The notes beneath the pieces were generated by a model. The model saw nothing but the letters and a program-made list of their open reading frames with translations. It had not been told where the DNA came from and did no database searches. A stretch of DNA of 64,000 nt, taken from NCBI RefSeq assembly GCF_014652915.1, contig NZ_BMZS01000003.1, forward strand, positions 372,001-436,000. Direction: 5' to 3'. Shown here piece after piece: positions 29,559 through 38,436 of the stretch (within the stretch, counting starts at the first letter, position 1; each line of letters begins with the position of its first letter). The position numbers and the translations under genes are program-made. This DNA is from Thalassobaculum fulvum (GTDB lineage Bacteria; Pseudomonadota; Alphaproteobacteria; Thalassobaculales; Thalassobaculaceae).

Positions 29559-30472
29559 GCCAGCTGTTCCTTGCCGATGAAGCGGTAACGGACGCGGGCC
29601 GACAGCAGGTCGACGCAGGTCACCGTGGCAACGATCAGCAGCACCAGGGCGCTGACCTCTTCGTAGAAGTTGAAGTTGATGACGTAGTACAGCTCCTGGC
29701 CGATGCCGCCGGCGCCGACGAAGCCGATGATCGACGAGGCCCGGATGTTGATCTCGAAACGCAGCAGCGCGTAGCTGGTGAAGTTCGGCAGCACCTGCGG
29801 CACGACGCCGAAACGGATCTCGTCGAACCAGGTGCCGCCGGCGGCGCGGATGCCCTCCATCGGCTTGTGGTCGACGTTCTCGTTGACCTCGGAGAACAGC
29901 TTGCCGAGCGCGCCGGCCGAGTGGATCGATATCGCCAGGATGCCGGCCAGCGGGCCGATGCCGACGGCCCACACGAACAGGATGGCGAAGATCACCTCCG
30001 GCACCGAGCGGCAGAACTCCATCACACGGCGGAACCCGAAGTAGACCCAGCCGTTGGGGGCCAGGTTGCGGCTGGCGGCGAAGCACATCAGGAAGCCGCC
30101 GACCGTCCCGAGCAGCGTCGAGAACAGCGCCATGTTGACGGTCTCGAGCAGGAGCTGCAGATACTTCGGCATGTTGAAGTACCAGTAGGCCAGCGAACCC
30201 TCGGTCTTGGTGCCCGCGAACAGGTGCTCGGCGCTCAGCACCGGCAGGATGTCGTACAGGTAGTCGCCGATCTTCGGCGCGCCGGCGATCAGCCGGCCGG
30301 GAAAGAAGTGGCTGATGTAGATCGAGCCGGCGAGCGCGGCCAGGAACAGGGCGCCGTACAGTGCGGTCTTGACCTGCCGCTCGCGATGCAGTTCGGCGCG
30401 GTGCCGCTCGAAGCGGTCGACCGGTGAGGGGCCGGGACCGTGGTCCGGATCCGCCAGGGTCTGGCTGCTCAC
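29555..30472 (-). CDS. phnE: phosphonate ABC transporter permease PhnE (first copy)
   Basis: A 305-residue permease with several membrane spans, starting about residue 37 (TALYGALFLAALAGSIYI), and the EAA-like region VWAVGIGPLAGILAISIHSAGALGKLFSEV, followed by SSIIGFVGAGGIGQELYYVI. It lies 84 nt downstream of phnD and overlaps the second phnE. The pair transports phosphonates across the inner membrane. Confidence 0.93.
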   Translation of the reverse strand: MSSQTLADPDHGPGPSPVDRFERHRAELHRERQVKTALYGALFLAALAGSIYISHFFPGRLIAGAPKIGDYLYDILPVLSAEHLFAGTKTEGSLAYWYFNMPKYLQLLLETVNMALFSTLLGTVGGFLMCFAASRNLAPNGWVYFGFRRVMEFCRSVPEVIFAILFVWAVGIGPLAGILAISIHSAGALGKLFSEVNENVDHKPMEGIRAAGGTWFDEIRFGVVPQVLPNFTSYALLRFEINIRASSIIGFVGAGGIGQELYYVINFNFYEEVSALVLLIVATVTCVDLLSARVRYRFIGKEQLA

Positions 30473-30556
30473 GCGATCCTCCGGGAAAGGACTGGAAAAC
30501 GGCGAGACGGTCGGCCGGCCGGGTTGTCCCGACCGGCCGGTCCGCGTGTCGATCGA

Positions 30557-31495
30557 TCAGCCGCGACGAGCCTTCTGCAGCTCGCGACGCATCTCGATGA
30601 TGGTCTTGTAGAAGTCGTGCCCGATCGGCTGGAAGCCGTTGAGCTTGCCACCGGCGACCGCCTCGGCGCACGGCCGGTCCTCGAGCGGCAGGCTGACCAG
30701 GACGCCACGCACCAGGTCCTTCAACTCCTGCGGAACGTCCTTGCGGACCACCACCGGGCCGTTGGTGATGCGGTTGGACTTCCAGATGATCCGGATGTCC
30801 TTCATGTCCAGCGCGCCCTTGTCGACCATCTTGCGCAGGTTGCCGCGCGAGTAGCCCTTGGCCTCGTCGCCGACCCCGGAGGTCCAGGTCACGCCGGCGT
30901 CGTACTGCTTGTTCAGCACCGCGACCACGCCCTGCTCGTGACCGCCGGCGAAGCCGGTCTTGCCGAAGAACTTGTCGGCCGTGTAGCCCTGCTGCTTCAG
31001 CTCGTAGGACGGCACCAGGTAGCCCGAGGTGGAGTTCGGGTCGGCGAACGCCAGGGTCTTGCCCTTCAGGTCCTCGACCGACTGGTACGAGCTGTCGGCG
31101 CGGACGTAGAGCACCGAGTAGTAGCCGAGCGAGCCGTCGACCTGCTCGGTGGTGACGATCGGCTCGACCGCCTCCGGCTCCTGGATCGAGATGCCGGCGT
31201 AGCCCGACGACCCGAGGCTGGCGTATTCCAGGTTCTTGGAGATCAGGCCCTGCATGACGCCGGCGTAGTCGGAGGCCGGGTACAGCTCGACCGGAACGCC
31301 GAGACGGCTCTCCATGTGCTCCTTGAAGCAGGCGTAGTTCTTCAGCCGGTCGGCCTCGTTCTCGCCGCCGAGGATGCCGACCCGGAACACCGGGACCTGC
31401 TTGCGCCAGTCGTCGGCCGCGTGGGCGACGGTCGACAGGGCCGCCAGCGCCGTGAAACCGGCGAGGGCGACGCCGAGAGTGCGACGTCCGATCAT
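30557..31495 (-). CDS. phnD: phosphonate-binding periplasmic protein
   Basis: A 312-residue solute-binding protein with a clear signal peptide (MIGRRTLGVALAGFTALAAL, cleavage after AHA near 26). The mature part has FRVGILGGENEADRLKNY, the serine-rich ligand motif LGSSGYAGISIQ, and FADPNSTSGYLVP, a hallmark of PhnD. It delivers phosphonates to the two PhnE permeases and lies 40 nt downstream of phnC. Confidence 0.95.
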   Translation of the reverse strand: MIGRRTLGVALAGFTALAALSTVAHAADDWRKQVPVFRVGILGGENEADRLKNYACFKEHMESRLGVPVELYPASDYAGVMQGLISKNLEYASLGSSGYAGISIQEPEAVEPIVTTEQVDGSLGYYSVLYVRADSSYQSVEDLKGKTLAFADPNSTSGYLVPSYELKQQGYTADKFFGKTGFAGGHEQGVVAVLNKQYDAGVTWTSGVGDEAKGYSRGNLRKMVDKGALDMKDIRIIWKSNRITNGPVVVRKDVPQELKDLVRGVLVSLPLEDRPCAEAVAGGKLNGFQPIGHDFYKTIIEMRRELQKARRG

Positions 31496-31535
31496 GGAAT
31501 ACCTCCGTGAGCTGGGGCAGTGGGCTGCGGTGCGA

Positions 31536-32375
31536 TCAGGCGGCCGCAGTGCGCGTCGAAGGCGCGCTGGTCGATCCGGCAGCCCCCGGGGCCGGACCGA
31601 TCGAGGTCGAGGTCACGCTTTCGCTCAGCGCCTCGTCGAGGCCGTCGACGCCGTAGATCTCGCGGGCGGCCTGGATGGTCAGCTCGGCGGGCGGGCCGTC
31701 GAACACCACGGCGCCGCTCGCCATGCCGACGATGCGGTCGCAGTAGGCGCGGGCGGTGTCGAGGGTGTGCAGGTTGCAGACGACGGTGATGCCTTCCTCG
31801 CGGTTGATGGCGCGCAGCGCGTCCATCACGACGGTGGCGTTGCGCGGATCGAGCGAGGCGATCGGCTCGTCGGCGAGCAGGATCTTCGGCTCCTGCATCA
31901 GGGCGCGGGCGATCGCGACGCGCTGCTGCTGGCCGCCGGACAGGGTGTCGGCGCGCTGCAGGGCGGCCTGGGCGATGTCCAGGCGGTCGAGCGCGCGGAT
32001 CGCGAACGCCCGTTCGGCCGGGGTGAAGCGTTTCAGCATCGCCGAGGCGAAGCCGTGGTAGTTCAGCCGGCCGAGCAGCACGTTGGTGATCACGTCGAGC
32101 CGGTTCACCAGGTTGAACTGCTGGAAGATCATCGCGCAGCGGGCCCGCCAGGCCATCAGCTCGCGGCCGCGCAGCGCCGAGACGTCGTCGCCGGCGTACA
32201 GGATCTGTCCGCCGGTCGGCTCGGCCAGGCGATTGATCAGCCGCAGCAGGGTCGACTTGCCGGCGCCGGACCGGCCGATGATCCCGACCATCTGGCCGTC
32301 CGGGATCTTCAGCGAGACCTGGTCGACCGCGGTGACCGAGCCGAACCGCTTTTCCAGGCTGTGGATTTCGAGCAT
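31536..32375 (-). CDS. phnC: phosphonate ABC transporter ATP-binding protein
   Basis: A 279-residue ABC ATPase. Walker A is GRSGAGKST (34-42); the signature is LSGGQQQR, followed by Walker B ILLADEP and the H-loop region. It is the first gene of the phnC-D-E-E transport unit. The last 25 residues ([20 protein letters not shown]) are low-complexity and probably flexible. A PHO-box-like element lies about 110 nt upstream. Confidence 0.95.
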   Translation of the reverse strand: MLEIHSLEKRFGSVTAVDQVSLKIPDGQMVGIIGRSGAGKSTLLRLINRLAEPTGGQILYAGDDVSALRGRELMAWRARCAMIFQQFNLVNRLDVITNVLLGRLNYHGFASAMLKRFTPAERAFAIRALDRLDIAQAALQRADTLSGGQQQRVAIARALMQEPKILLADEPIASLDPRNATVVMDALRAINREEGITVVCNLHTLDTARAYCDRIVGMASGAVVFDGPPAELTIQAAREIYGVDGLDEALSESVTSTSIGPAPGAAGSTSAPSTRTAAA

Positions 32376-32482
32376 CGACGCGTCCCGCTGCTGCGCGCGC
32401 GGCCATCAGGAAACCGATCCACGGGATCGGCGGCTGCGTGCTTGTTGCAACGCGGTAGGTATCGGCGGCGGGTAACCGGACG

Positions 32483-32502
32483 GTGACTCAGGCGTGAAGT
32501 TT
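32483..32502 (-). promoter_or_regulatory. PHO-box-like element upstream of phnC
   Basis: Read on the minus strand, TTCAC and GTCAC half-sites lie exactly 11 bp apart (32494-32498 and 32483-32487 on the plus strand as GTGAA and GTGAC). PhoB boxes are 11-bp-spaced direct repeats of a GTCAT-like element. The 12-mer GGCGTGAAGTTT here (32491-32502) is shared exactly with the region upstream of phnG (39603-39614). Confidence 0.5.
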
Positions 32503-32518
32503 CAGAGTCGTTGATGCG

Positions 32519-33103
32519 TCAGAACGATGACACGCCCTGTGCGTGCGCGTCCGAGCGGATGGCGTCGATCACCCGGGCGAGCGCGGACTCGATCGAGCCG
32601 TCGTTGACGACGGTCACCACGTCCGGCCCGGCGACGGCGAAGGCGGTCGCTCGGGCGACCCGCGCTTCGATGTCCTCCACCGTCTCGCGGCCGCGGGCGG
32701 CCAGTCGCCGGCGCAGGATCTCGGCCGGCACGGTCAGGCTGAGGACACGCACCCGCGCTAGGCGGCGGGCGGTGTCGATGATGCCCCGAGACACGTTGAC
32801 GACGATGGTCCGGCCGGCGTCCAGGTCGTCGAGGATCGTCGCGGGCACGCCGTAGCCGAGGCCGTGCGCTTCCCAGGCCAGCGCATAGGCGTTGCTCGAA
32901 CGGCGGGCACGGAACTCCGCCGGCGTCACCGGCCGGTGGTCCTCGCCGCCGGCGTCGGCCGGCCGGGTGATCTCGCGGCGGGGAAACACGATGGCCGGGT
33001 CGTGGGCGAGTGCCGCGCGGGCCCCGTCGATCAGGGTGTCCTTGCCGACCCCCGACGGCCCGACGACCAGGACCAGCAGGCCGGGACGGCCGTCGGCACT
33101 CAT
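32519..33103 (-). CDS. phnN: ribose 1,5-bisphosphate phosphokinase
   Basis: A 194-residue guanylate-kinase-fold protein with P-loop GPSGVGKDT (15-23) and the family block FPRREITRPADAGGEDHRPVTPAEF. It phosphorylates ribose 1,5-bisphosphate to PRPP, the salvage end of the C-P lyase route. ATG 33103 overlaps the stop of the preceding acetyltransferase by 4 nt. The next gene downstream, phnC, is separated by 143 nt that hold a PHO-box-like element. Confidence 0.92.
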   Translation of the reverse strand: MSADGRPGLLVLVVGPSGVGKDTLIDGARAALAHDPAIVFPRREITRPADAGGEDHRPVTPAEFRARRSSNAYALAWEAHGLGYGVPATILDDLDAGRTIVVNVSRGIIDTARRLARVRVLSLTVPAEILRRRLAARGRETVEDIEARVARATAFAVAGPDVVTVVNDGSIESALARVIDAIRSDAHAQGVSSF

Positions 33104-33732
33104 GCGTACTTCGCTGCGAAGGCATCGGCGTCGAGCGAGCGGAAGTCGCCCAAGCGCTCGCGCAGCATGTCGTGCGTCCAGTCCCACCAGGCGATCGCCA
33201 TCAGCTTCGCCTCGGTCCTCTCCGACACCCGGCGCCGGATCGGCTTGGCGGGAACACCGGCGACGATGGTGTAGGGCTCGACGTCCCTGGTGACGACGGC
33301 GCCGGAGCCGACGATCGCCCCGGTGCCGACGGTGACGCCCGGCATGATCACCGCGCCGTGCCCGATCCACACGTCGTGGCCGAGGGTCACCGGGGTCGAG
33401 CGCCGCCAGTCGAAGAACGAGTCGTCGCGCTCGCCCAGGCCGTAGTCATCCGAGCGGTACTGGAAATGGTGCAGGCAGGCCCGCCAGTGCGGGTGGTTGC
33501 CGGGGTTGATGCGGCTGTGCGAGGCGATGTTCGCGAACTTGCCGATGGTCGCGTAGATGATCTGGCTGTCGCTGACCACGTAGCTGTAGTCGCCCATCGA
33601 CGACTCGACGACGGAGGTGCGGGCGCCGACCTCGGTCCAGGCCCCGAAGGTCGAGGCGACGACGTTCGCCTCCGGATGGATCCAGGGACCGTCCGGGGAC
33701 AGTTTCTTGGCTATTATCGCCGACGTGGCCAT
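33100..33732 (-). CDS. left-handed beta-helix acetyltransferase of phosphonate clusters
   Basis: A 210-residue hexapeptide-repeat acyltransferase, of the DapH/chloramphenicol-acetyltransferase-like type often found in phn operons. Repeats run from about 20 to 60 and again in VTLGHDVWIGHGAVIMPGVTVGTGAIVGSGAVVTRDVEPYTIVAGVPAKPIR. The usual catalytic His lies in HDVWIGHG. ATG 33732 overlaps the phnM stop by one base, so translation is coupled. It may acetylate aminophosphonates in place of PhnO, which is absent. That role is inference. Confidence 0.88.
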   Translation of the reverse strand: MATSAIIAKKLSPDGPWIHPEANVVASTFGAWTEVGARTSVVESSMGDYSYVVSDSQIIYATIGKFANIASHSRINPGNHPHWRACLHHFQYRSDDYGLGERDDSFFDWRRSTPVTLGHDVWIGHGAVIMPGVTVGTGAIVGSGAVVTRDVEPYTIVAGVPAKPIRRRVSERTEAKLMAIAWWDWTHDMLRERLGDFRSLDADAFAAKYA

Positions 33733-34877
33733 CACAGCACCTGTGTGCCCTGGCGCCAGACCCGGCGCACCACCGGGACGCCGTCGTCGAGGATCCGCAC
33801 CCGGATCAGGTCGCCCCGCGTCCCGGCCTCGATCCGGCCGCGGTCGTCGAGCCCGATCATGTCGGCCGGGTTGCGGGTCACCGTCGCGACCGCGCCGGGC
33901 AGGGTCATGCCGTGGCGCTCGTGCAGCAGCAGCGCGCCGTGCAGCAGGCTCGCCGGCACGTAGTCGGAGGACAGCGCGTCGAGCACCCCGGCCTGGGCCA
34001 GCTCGCCGGCCGATACGTTGCCGGAGTGCGAACCGCCGCGGACCACGTTCGGCCCCCCCATGATGGTCCGGAGGCCCTTGGCACGGGCGGCCCTGGCGGC
34101 GGTCATGGTGGTCGGGAACTCGCTGATCGTCAGCCCCAGCTCGGCCGCCTCGTCGACATGCTCCTCGGTCGCGTCGTCGTGGCTGGCCATGGTGTGGCCG
34201 GACGCGCGCGCCATCTCGACCAGGATCCGGCGGTGCTTCTCCGAGTACAGCTTCTGCGACTCCTTGCGGTCGCTGATGAGCTGCTGGAACGCCGCCTCGG
34301 TCATGTTGTGCTTGCCCTGGTAGTAGATCCGCAGCTTGTCGATGTCGACGAACTGCCGTTGGCCGGGCGTGTGGTCCATCAGCGAGACGAGGCGGACCAG
34401 GGGGTCGTCCTTGAACGGCTCGAACAGCCGCAGCACGTCCTTGTTGGCGACCTCGCAGCGCATGTGCAGGTGATGATCGGCGCGCAGCAGGTCGGCGGCC
34501 CGGAAGCTCCGGATCGCCTCGGCCGATTCCCGCACGATGTGGTCGCGGATGTCGTCGCTGAGCGTGCCGCCGACGGCGATGGCGTCCAGCACGGTGGTGA
34601 TGCCGGCCGCCACCACCTGGGTGTCGTGGGCGAGCAGGGCCGAGGAGGTCGGCCAGTGCACCTTCGGGCGCGGCTGGATGTGCTTCTCCAGGTTGTCGGT
34701 GTGAAGCTCCACCAGCCCCGGCATCAGGTAGTCGCCGTCGAGGTCCTGGGCGCCCGGAACCGACGTGGTCCCCGGATCGACCGACGCGATCCGGCCGTCC
34801 GCGACCCGGACCGAGGCGCGCACGATCTCGTCCGCCAGGACCACCCTGACGTTGGTGAGGATCACCTCGGCGGTCAT
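33732..34877 (-). CDS. phnM: alpha-D-ribose 1-methylphosphonate 5-triphosphate diphosphatase
   Basis: A 381-residue amidohydrolase-fold enzyme that removes diphosphate to give ribose 1-alkylphosphonate 5-phosphate. Typical segments are DYLMPGLVELHTDNLEKHIQPRPKVHWP near residue 50, LMDHTPGQRQF, and GHTMASHDDATEEHVDEA. ATG 34877 overlaps the phnL stop by 4 nt. Order and overlaps show it belongs to the phnGHIJKLM unit. Confidence 0.95.
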   Translation of the reverse strand: MTAEVILTNVRVVLADEIVRASVRVADGRIASVDPGTTSVPGAQDLDGDYLMPGLVELHTDNLEKHIQPRPKVHWPTSSALLAHDTQVVAAGITTVLDAIAVGGTLSDDIRDHIVRESAEAIRSFRAADLLRADHHLHMRCEVANKDVLRLFEPFKDDPLVRLVSLMDHTPGQRQFVDIDKLRIYYQGKHNMTEAAFQQLISDRKESQKLYSEKHRRILVEMARASGHTMASHDDATEEHVDEAAELGLTISEFPTTMTAARAARAKGLRTIMGGPNVVRGGSHSGNVSAGELAQAGVLDALSSDYVPASLLHGALLLHERHGMTLPGAVATVTRNPADMIGLDDRGRIEAGTRGDLIRVRILDDGVPVVRRVWRQGTQVL

Positions 34878-35602
34878 GCGGCCTTCCTCTCTGTCAGGTC
34901 GTAGGAGCGGGTGCCGACGGCCGCGCGGACCTCGGCGTCGTGGAAGATCCCGACGATCGCCGCCCCGCGTCGGCGGGCCTCGTCGATCAGGTCGGTGACG
35001 GTCCGGCGGTTCTCCAGGTCGAGCGAGGCGGTCGGCTCGTCGAGCAGCAGGATCGGATAGTCCTGCACGAAGGTCATGGCGATGTTCACCCGCTGCTGCT
35101 CGCCGCCGGAGAAGGTGGCCGGCGGCAGCCCCCACAGCGCTTCGGGGATGCGCAGCCGGGCGAGCAGGGTGCCGGCGCGCTCGCGGGCCTCGGCCGGGTC
35201 GACGCCGCGGACCGTCAGCGGCTCGACCACCAGGTCGATCGTCGGCACCCGCGGGATCACCCGCAGGAACTGGCTGACATAGCCGAGGGTGCGGCGCCGC
35301 ACCTCGAGGATCTCGTAGGGCTCGGCCGAGCACAGGTCGACCACGGTGTTGTCGTGGCGGACCAGGACCGAGCCGGCCTGCGGCTTGTAGTTGGCGTACA
35401 GCGAGCGCAGCAGGCTCGACTTCCCGGCGCCGGACGGGCCGGCCAGGATCAGGCACTCGCCGCGGCCGACCTCCAGGTCCAGGCCGCTGAACACGTCGAG
35501 CCGGACGCCGCCCTGGTTGTGCAGGACGAACGATTTGGCGAGGCCCTCGGCCTTCATCATCACGCCGGCTTCCAGGACGCGGGTATCGGGAGAGGTCGTC
35601 AT
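34874..35602 (-). CDS. phnL: C-P lyase ATP-binding subunit PhnL
   Basis: A 242-residue ABC-type ATPase with Walker A GPSGAGKSS (55-63), signature TFSGGEQQRVNIA and Walker B ILLLDEP. It works with PhnG, PhnH and PhnI in forming ribose phosphonate triphosphate rather than as a transporter. Four nt separate it from phnK and it overlaps phnM. The N-terminal ten or so residues before VMMKAEGLAKSF are not conserved-looking. Confidence 0.94.
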   Translation of the reverse strand: MTTSPDTRVLEAGVMMKAEGLAKSFVLHNQGGVRLDVFSGLDLEVGRGECLILAGPSGAGKSSLLRSLYANYKPQAGSVLVRHDNTVVDLCSAEPYEILEVRRRTLGYVSQFLRVIPRVPTIDLVVEPLTVRGVDPAEARERAGTLLARLRIPEALWGLPPATFSGGEQQRVNIAMTFVQDYPILLLDEPTASLDLENRRTVTDLIDEARRRGAAIVGIFHDAEVRAAVGTRSYDLTERKAA

Positions 35603-35606
35603 GGCG

Positions 35607-36386
35607 TCACACCGGCAGGATCGAGGAGACGAGGAGCTGGGTGTAGGGGTGCTGCGGGTCGTCGAGCACCTGGTCGGTCAGGCCCTGCTCGACCACCCGG
35701 CCGCCCTTCATCACCATCAGCCGGTGCGACAGCAGCCGCACCACGCCGAGGTCGTGGGTCACCACCACGCAGGCGATGCCGAGCGATCCGACGAGGCCGC
35801 GGATCAGATCGAGCAGGCGGGCCTGCACCGACACGTCGAGGCCGCTGGTCGGCTCGTCCATGAATACCAGCCGCGGCTTGGTCACCAGGTTGCGGGCGAT
35901 CTGCAGGCGCTGCTGCATGCCGCCGGAGAACGTGCCCGGCAGGTCGTCGATCCGGCCGATGTCCATCTCGACCCGCTCCAGCCAGTCGACCGCCTCGTTG
36001 CGGATGTGGCCGTAGTTGCGCTCGCCGATCGCCATGAGCCGCTCGCCGACATTGGCGCCGGCCGAGACCTTCATGCGCAGGCCGTCGCGGGCGTTCTGGT
36101 ACACGATCCCCCAGTCGGTGCGCATCAGCATGCGGCGCCGGGCCTCGGTCATGCCGTAGACGTCGACCGTCCCGATGTCGCGGGTGCGGTAGGCGACTTC
36201 GCCCTCGCTCGGCTGCATCTGCCCGGACACGCATTTCAGCAGCGTGGTCTTGCCGGAGCCGGACTCGCCGACGATGCCCAGCACCTCGCCCGGATGCAGG
36301 TCGAACGAGACGTCGCGGCAGCCGACCTGCCGGCCGTAGCGGTGGGTCAGGCCGCGAACCTGCAGCAGCGGATCGCGGGCGCTCAT
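35607..36386 (-). CDS. phnK: C-P lyase ATP-binding subunit PhnK
   Basis: A 259-residue ABC-type ATPase resembling oligopeptide-transport ATPases. Walker A is GESGSGKTT, the signature TFSGGMQQRLQIARNL and Walker B LVFMDEP. The PhnK-specific stretch RTDWGIVYQNARDGLRM is present. It binds the PhnGHIJ core. ATG 36386 overlaps the phnJ stop by 4 nt. Confidence 0.94.
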   Translation of the reverse strand: MSARDPLLQVRGLTHRYGRQVGCRDVSFDLHPGEVLGIVGESGSGKTTLLKCVSGQMQPSEGEVAYRTRDIGTVDVYGMTEARRRMLMRTDWGIVYQNARDGLRMKVSAGANVGERLMAIGERNYGHIRNEAVDWLERVEMDIGRIDDLPGTFSGGMQQRLQIARNLVTKPRLVFMDEPTSGLDVSVQARLLDLIRGLVGSLGIACVVVTHDLGVVRLLSHRLMVMKGGRVVEQGLTDQVLDDPQHPYTQLLVSSILPV

Positions 36387-37312
36387 TGCGGGCCCCCGCT
36401 GTTCGGACCGCCGTCGCCCACATGGCCGGCCTCCCGGCGCTCGCGGCAGTAGTCGCTGTCGGAGCAGACGTACATCTTGGTCCCCTGGTCGTCGACGATC
36501 ACCTCGTCGAGGTAGCTGTCCCCGGCGCCGCACAGGGCGCAGTTCTCCTCCCAGGTCTCGACCTCGAAGGGATGGTCCTCGAAGTCCAGCGACTTCACCT
36601 CGGTGTAGGGCGGCACCGCGTAGATCCGCTTCTCGCGGCCGGCGCCGAACAGCTGCAGGGCCGGCATGCGGTCCATCTTCGGGTTGTCGAACTTCGGGAT
36701 CGGCGACGGCGCCATCACGTAGCGGCCGTTGACCCGGACCGGGTAGTTGTAGGAGCGGGTGATGCGGCCGAACTTGGCGATGTCCTCGTACAGGCTGACG
36801 TGCATCACCCCGTACTCCTCGAGGGCGTGCATCTTGCGGGTCTCGGACTCGCGCGGCTCGAGCTGGCGCAGCGGCTCCGGGATCGGCACCTGGTAGACCA
36901 GGATCTGGTCCTCGGTCAGCGGCGTCTCGGGGATCCGGTGGCGGGTCTGGATGATGCTGGCGTCGACCGTGCGGTCGGTGGTGGCGACCCCGGCGGTCTT
37001 GGCGAAGAAACGGCGGATGTTGACGGCGTTGGTGGTGTCGTCGGCGCCCTGGTCGATCACCTTGAGGGTGTCGTCGGGGCCGATCACCGCCGCCGTCACC
37101 TGGATGCCGCCGGTGCCCCAGCCGTAGGGCAGCGGCATCTCGCGCGAGCCGAACGGGACCTGGTAGCCGGGCACGGCGACCGCCTTCAGGATCGCGCGGC
37201 GGATCATCCGCTTGGTCTGCTCGTCCAGGTAGGCGAAGTTGTAGCCCTCGATTCGGGCCTGGGTCGCCTCGGTCGCCGTGCTGGCGGTCGGATGCGGAAT
37301 CACGGTGCTCAT
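36383..37312 (-). CDS. phnJ: carbon-phosphorus lyase catalytic subunit
   Basis: A 309-residue radical-SAM C-P lyase that splits the C-P bond of ribose 1-phosphonate 5-phosphate. The iron-sulfur and catalytic cysteines are C258, C261, C283 and C289, spaced CX2CX21CX5C exactly as in PhnJ. G49 in AVAVPGYQVPFG matches the glycyl-radical glycine of E. coli PhnJ. The start at ATG 37312 gives an N-terminal extension of about 17 residues versus E. coli (MSTVIPHPTASTATEATQAR), which looks unstructured. Eight nt follow phnI. Confidence 0.97.
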   Translation of the reverse strand: MSTVIPHPTASTATEATQARIEGYNFAYLDEQTKRMIRRAILKAVAVPGYQVPFGSREMPLPYGWGTGGIQVTAAVIGPDDTLKVIDQGADDTTNAVNIRRFFAKTAGVATTDRTVDASIIQTRHRIPETPLTEDQILVYQVPIPEPLRQLEPRESETRKMHALEEYGVMHVSLYEDIAKFGRITRSYNYPVRVNGRYVMAPSPIPKFDNPKMDRMPALQLFGAGREKRIYAVPPYTEVKSLDFEDHPFEVETWEENCALCGAGDSYLDEVIVDDQGTKMYVCSDSDYCRERREAGHVGDGGPNSGGPQ

Positions 37313-37320
37313 CGGGGGGC

Positions 37321-38433
37321 TCACTCGGCGGCGTCGGGGACGGCGGAGTCCGGGCCGTCGACAGCCAGTCCGGCCTTTCGGCGCAGGGCCCGGACGGTGA
37401 CCAACTCGGCCTGGAAGTCGACGTAGTGCGGCAGCTTCAGGTGCTGCACGAAGCCGGACGCCTCGACGTTGTCGGAGTGCGCCATCACGAACTCCTCGTC
37501 CTGGGCCGGCGCCTCGATCGGCTCGGCGAACTCGTCGGCCCGGAGCGCCCGATCGACCAGGGCCATCGCCATGGCCTTGCGCTCGCAGTGCCCGAAGGTC
37601 AGGCCGTAGCCGCGGGTGAACTGCGGCGGAACGTTGGCCGAGCCCTTGAACTGGTTGACCATCTGGCACTCGGTCACGGTGATCTCGCCGATCTCGATCG
37701 GGAAGCCGAGCTCCTCCGGCGCGAACTCCACGGCGACCTCGCCGACCCGGATCTCGCCGGCGAACGGGTGGTTGTTGCCGTAGCCGCGCTGGGTCGAGTA
37801 GCCGAGGCCGAGCAGCCAGCCTTCGTCGCCACGCGCCAGGTTCTGCAGGCGGGCGGCGCGGTCGGCCGGATAGCGCGGCGACTCGCGCGTCAGATCGAAT
37901 ACCGGCGCGTCGTCGGCGTCCGGCTCCTCGGCCTCGATCAGGCCCTCGTGGTTGAGGATGTCGGCGACGTGCGGCATGCCGGGCTCGACGCCCTCAGGCG
38001 CAATCTCGGCGACCGGCCGCTCGTCGCCGGCGGCCAGCGCGAAGTCCAGCAGGCGGTGGGTGTAATCGAAGCTGGCGCCCAGCAGCTGCCCGCCGGGCAG
38101 GTCCTTGTAGGTCGCCGAGATCCGGCGCCGCACCGCCATCGCCGCGGTGTCGATCGGCTCGCCGATGCCGAAGCGGGGCAGGGTGGTCCGGTAGGCCCGC
38201 AGCAGGAAGATCGCCTCGACCAGGTCGCCGCGCGCCTGCTTGATCGCCAGCGCGGCCAGTTCGGGGTCGTACAGCGAGCCCTCGGTCATCACCCGGTCGA
38301 CCGCCAGCGACATCTGCTCGCGGATCTGGGCGAGGGTCAGTTCCGGCACCCGCGGATCGCCGCGGCGCTCCTCGGCCAGCAGCTTCTGGGAGTTCTCGAT
38401 CGCCTGGTCGCCACCCTTGACGGCTACGTACAT
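37321..38433 (-). CDS. phnI: C-P lyase core subunit PhnI (nucleosidase)
   Basis: A 370-residue PhnI, normal length. It supplies the purine-ribose phosphonate transfer activity of the PhnGHI-L step. Recognisable parts are MYVAVKGGDQAIENSQKLLAEERRGD at the start, GYSTQRGYGNNHPFAGEIRVGEV in the middle and GYGLTFGHCERKAMAMALVDRAL. It follows phnH with 3 nt between. Confidence 0.96.
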   Translation of the reverse strand: MYVAVKGGDQAIENSQKLLAEERRGDPRVPELTLAQIREQMSLAVDRVMTEGSLYDPELAALAIKQARGDLVEAIFLLRAYRTTLPRFGIGEPIDTAAMAVRRRISATYKDLPGGQLLGASFDYTHRLLDFALAAGDERPVAEIAPEGVEPGMPHVADILNHEGLIEAEEPDADDAPVFDLTRESPRYPADRAARLQNLARGDEGWLLGLGYSTQRGYGNNHPFAGEIRVGEVAVEFAPEELGFPIEIGEITVTECQMVNQFKGSANVPPQFTRGYGLTFGHCERKAMAMALVDRALRADEFAEPIEAPAQDEEFVMAHSDNVEASGFVQHLKLPHYVDFQAELVTVRALRRKAGLAVDGPDSAVPDAAE

Positions 38434-38436
38434 GGC

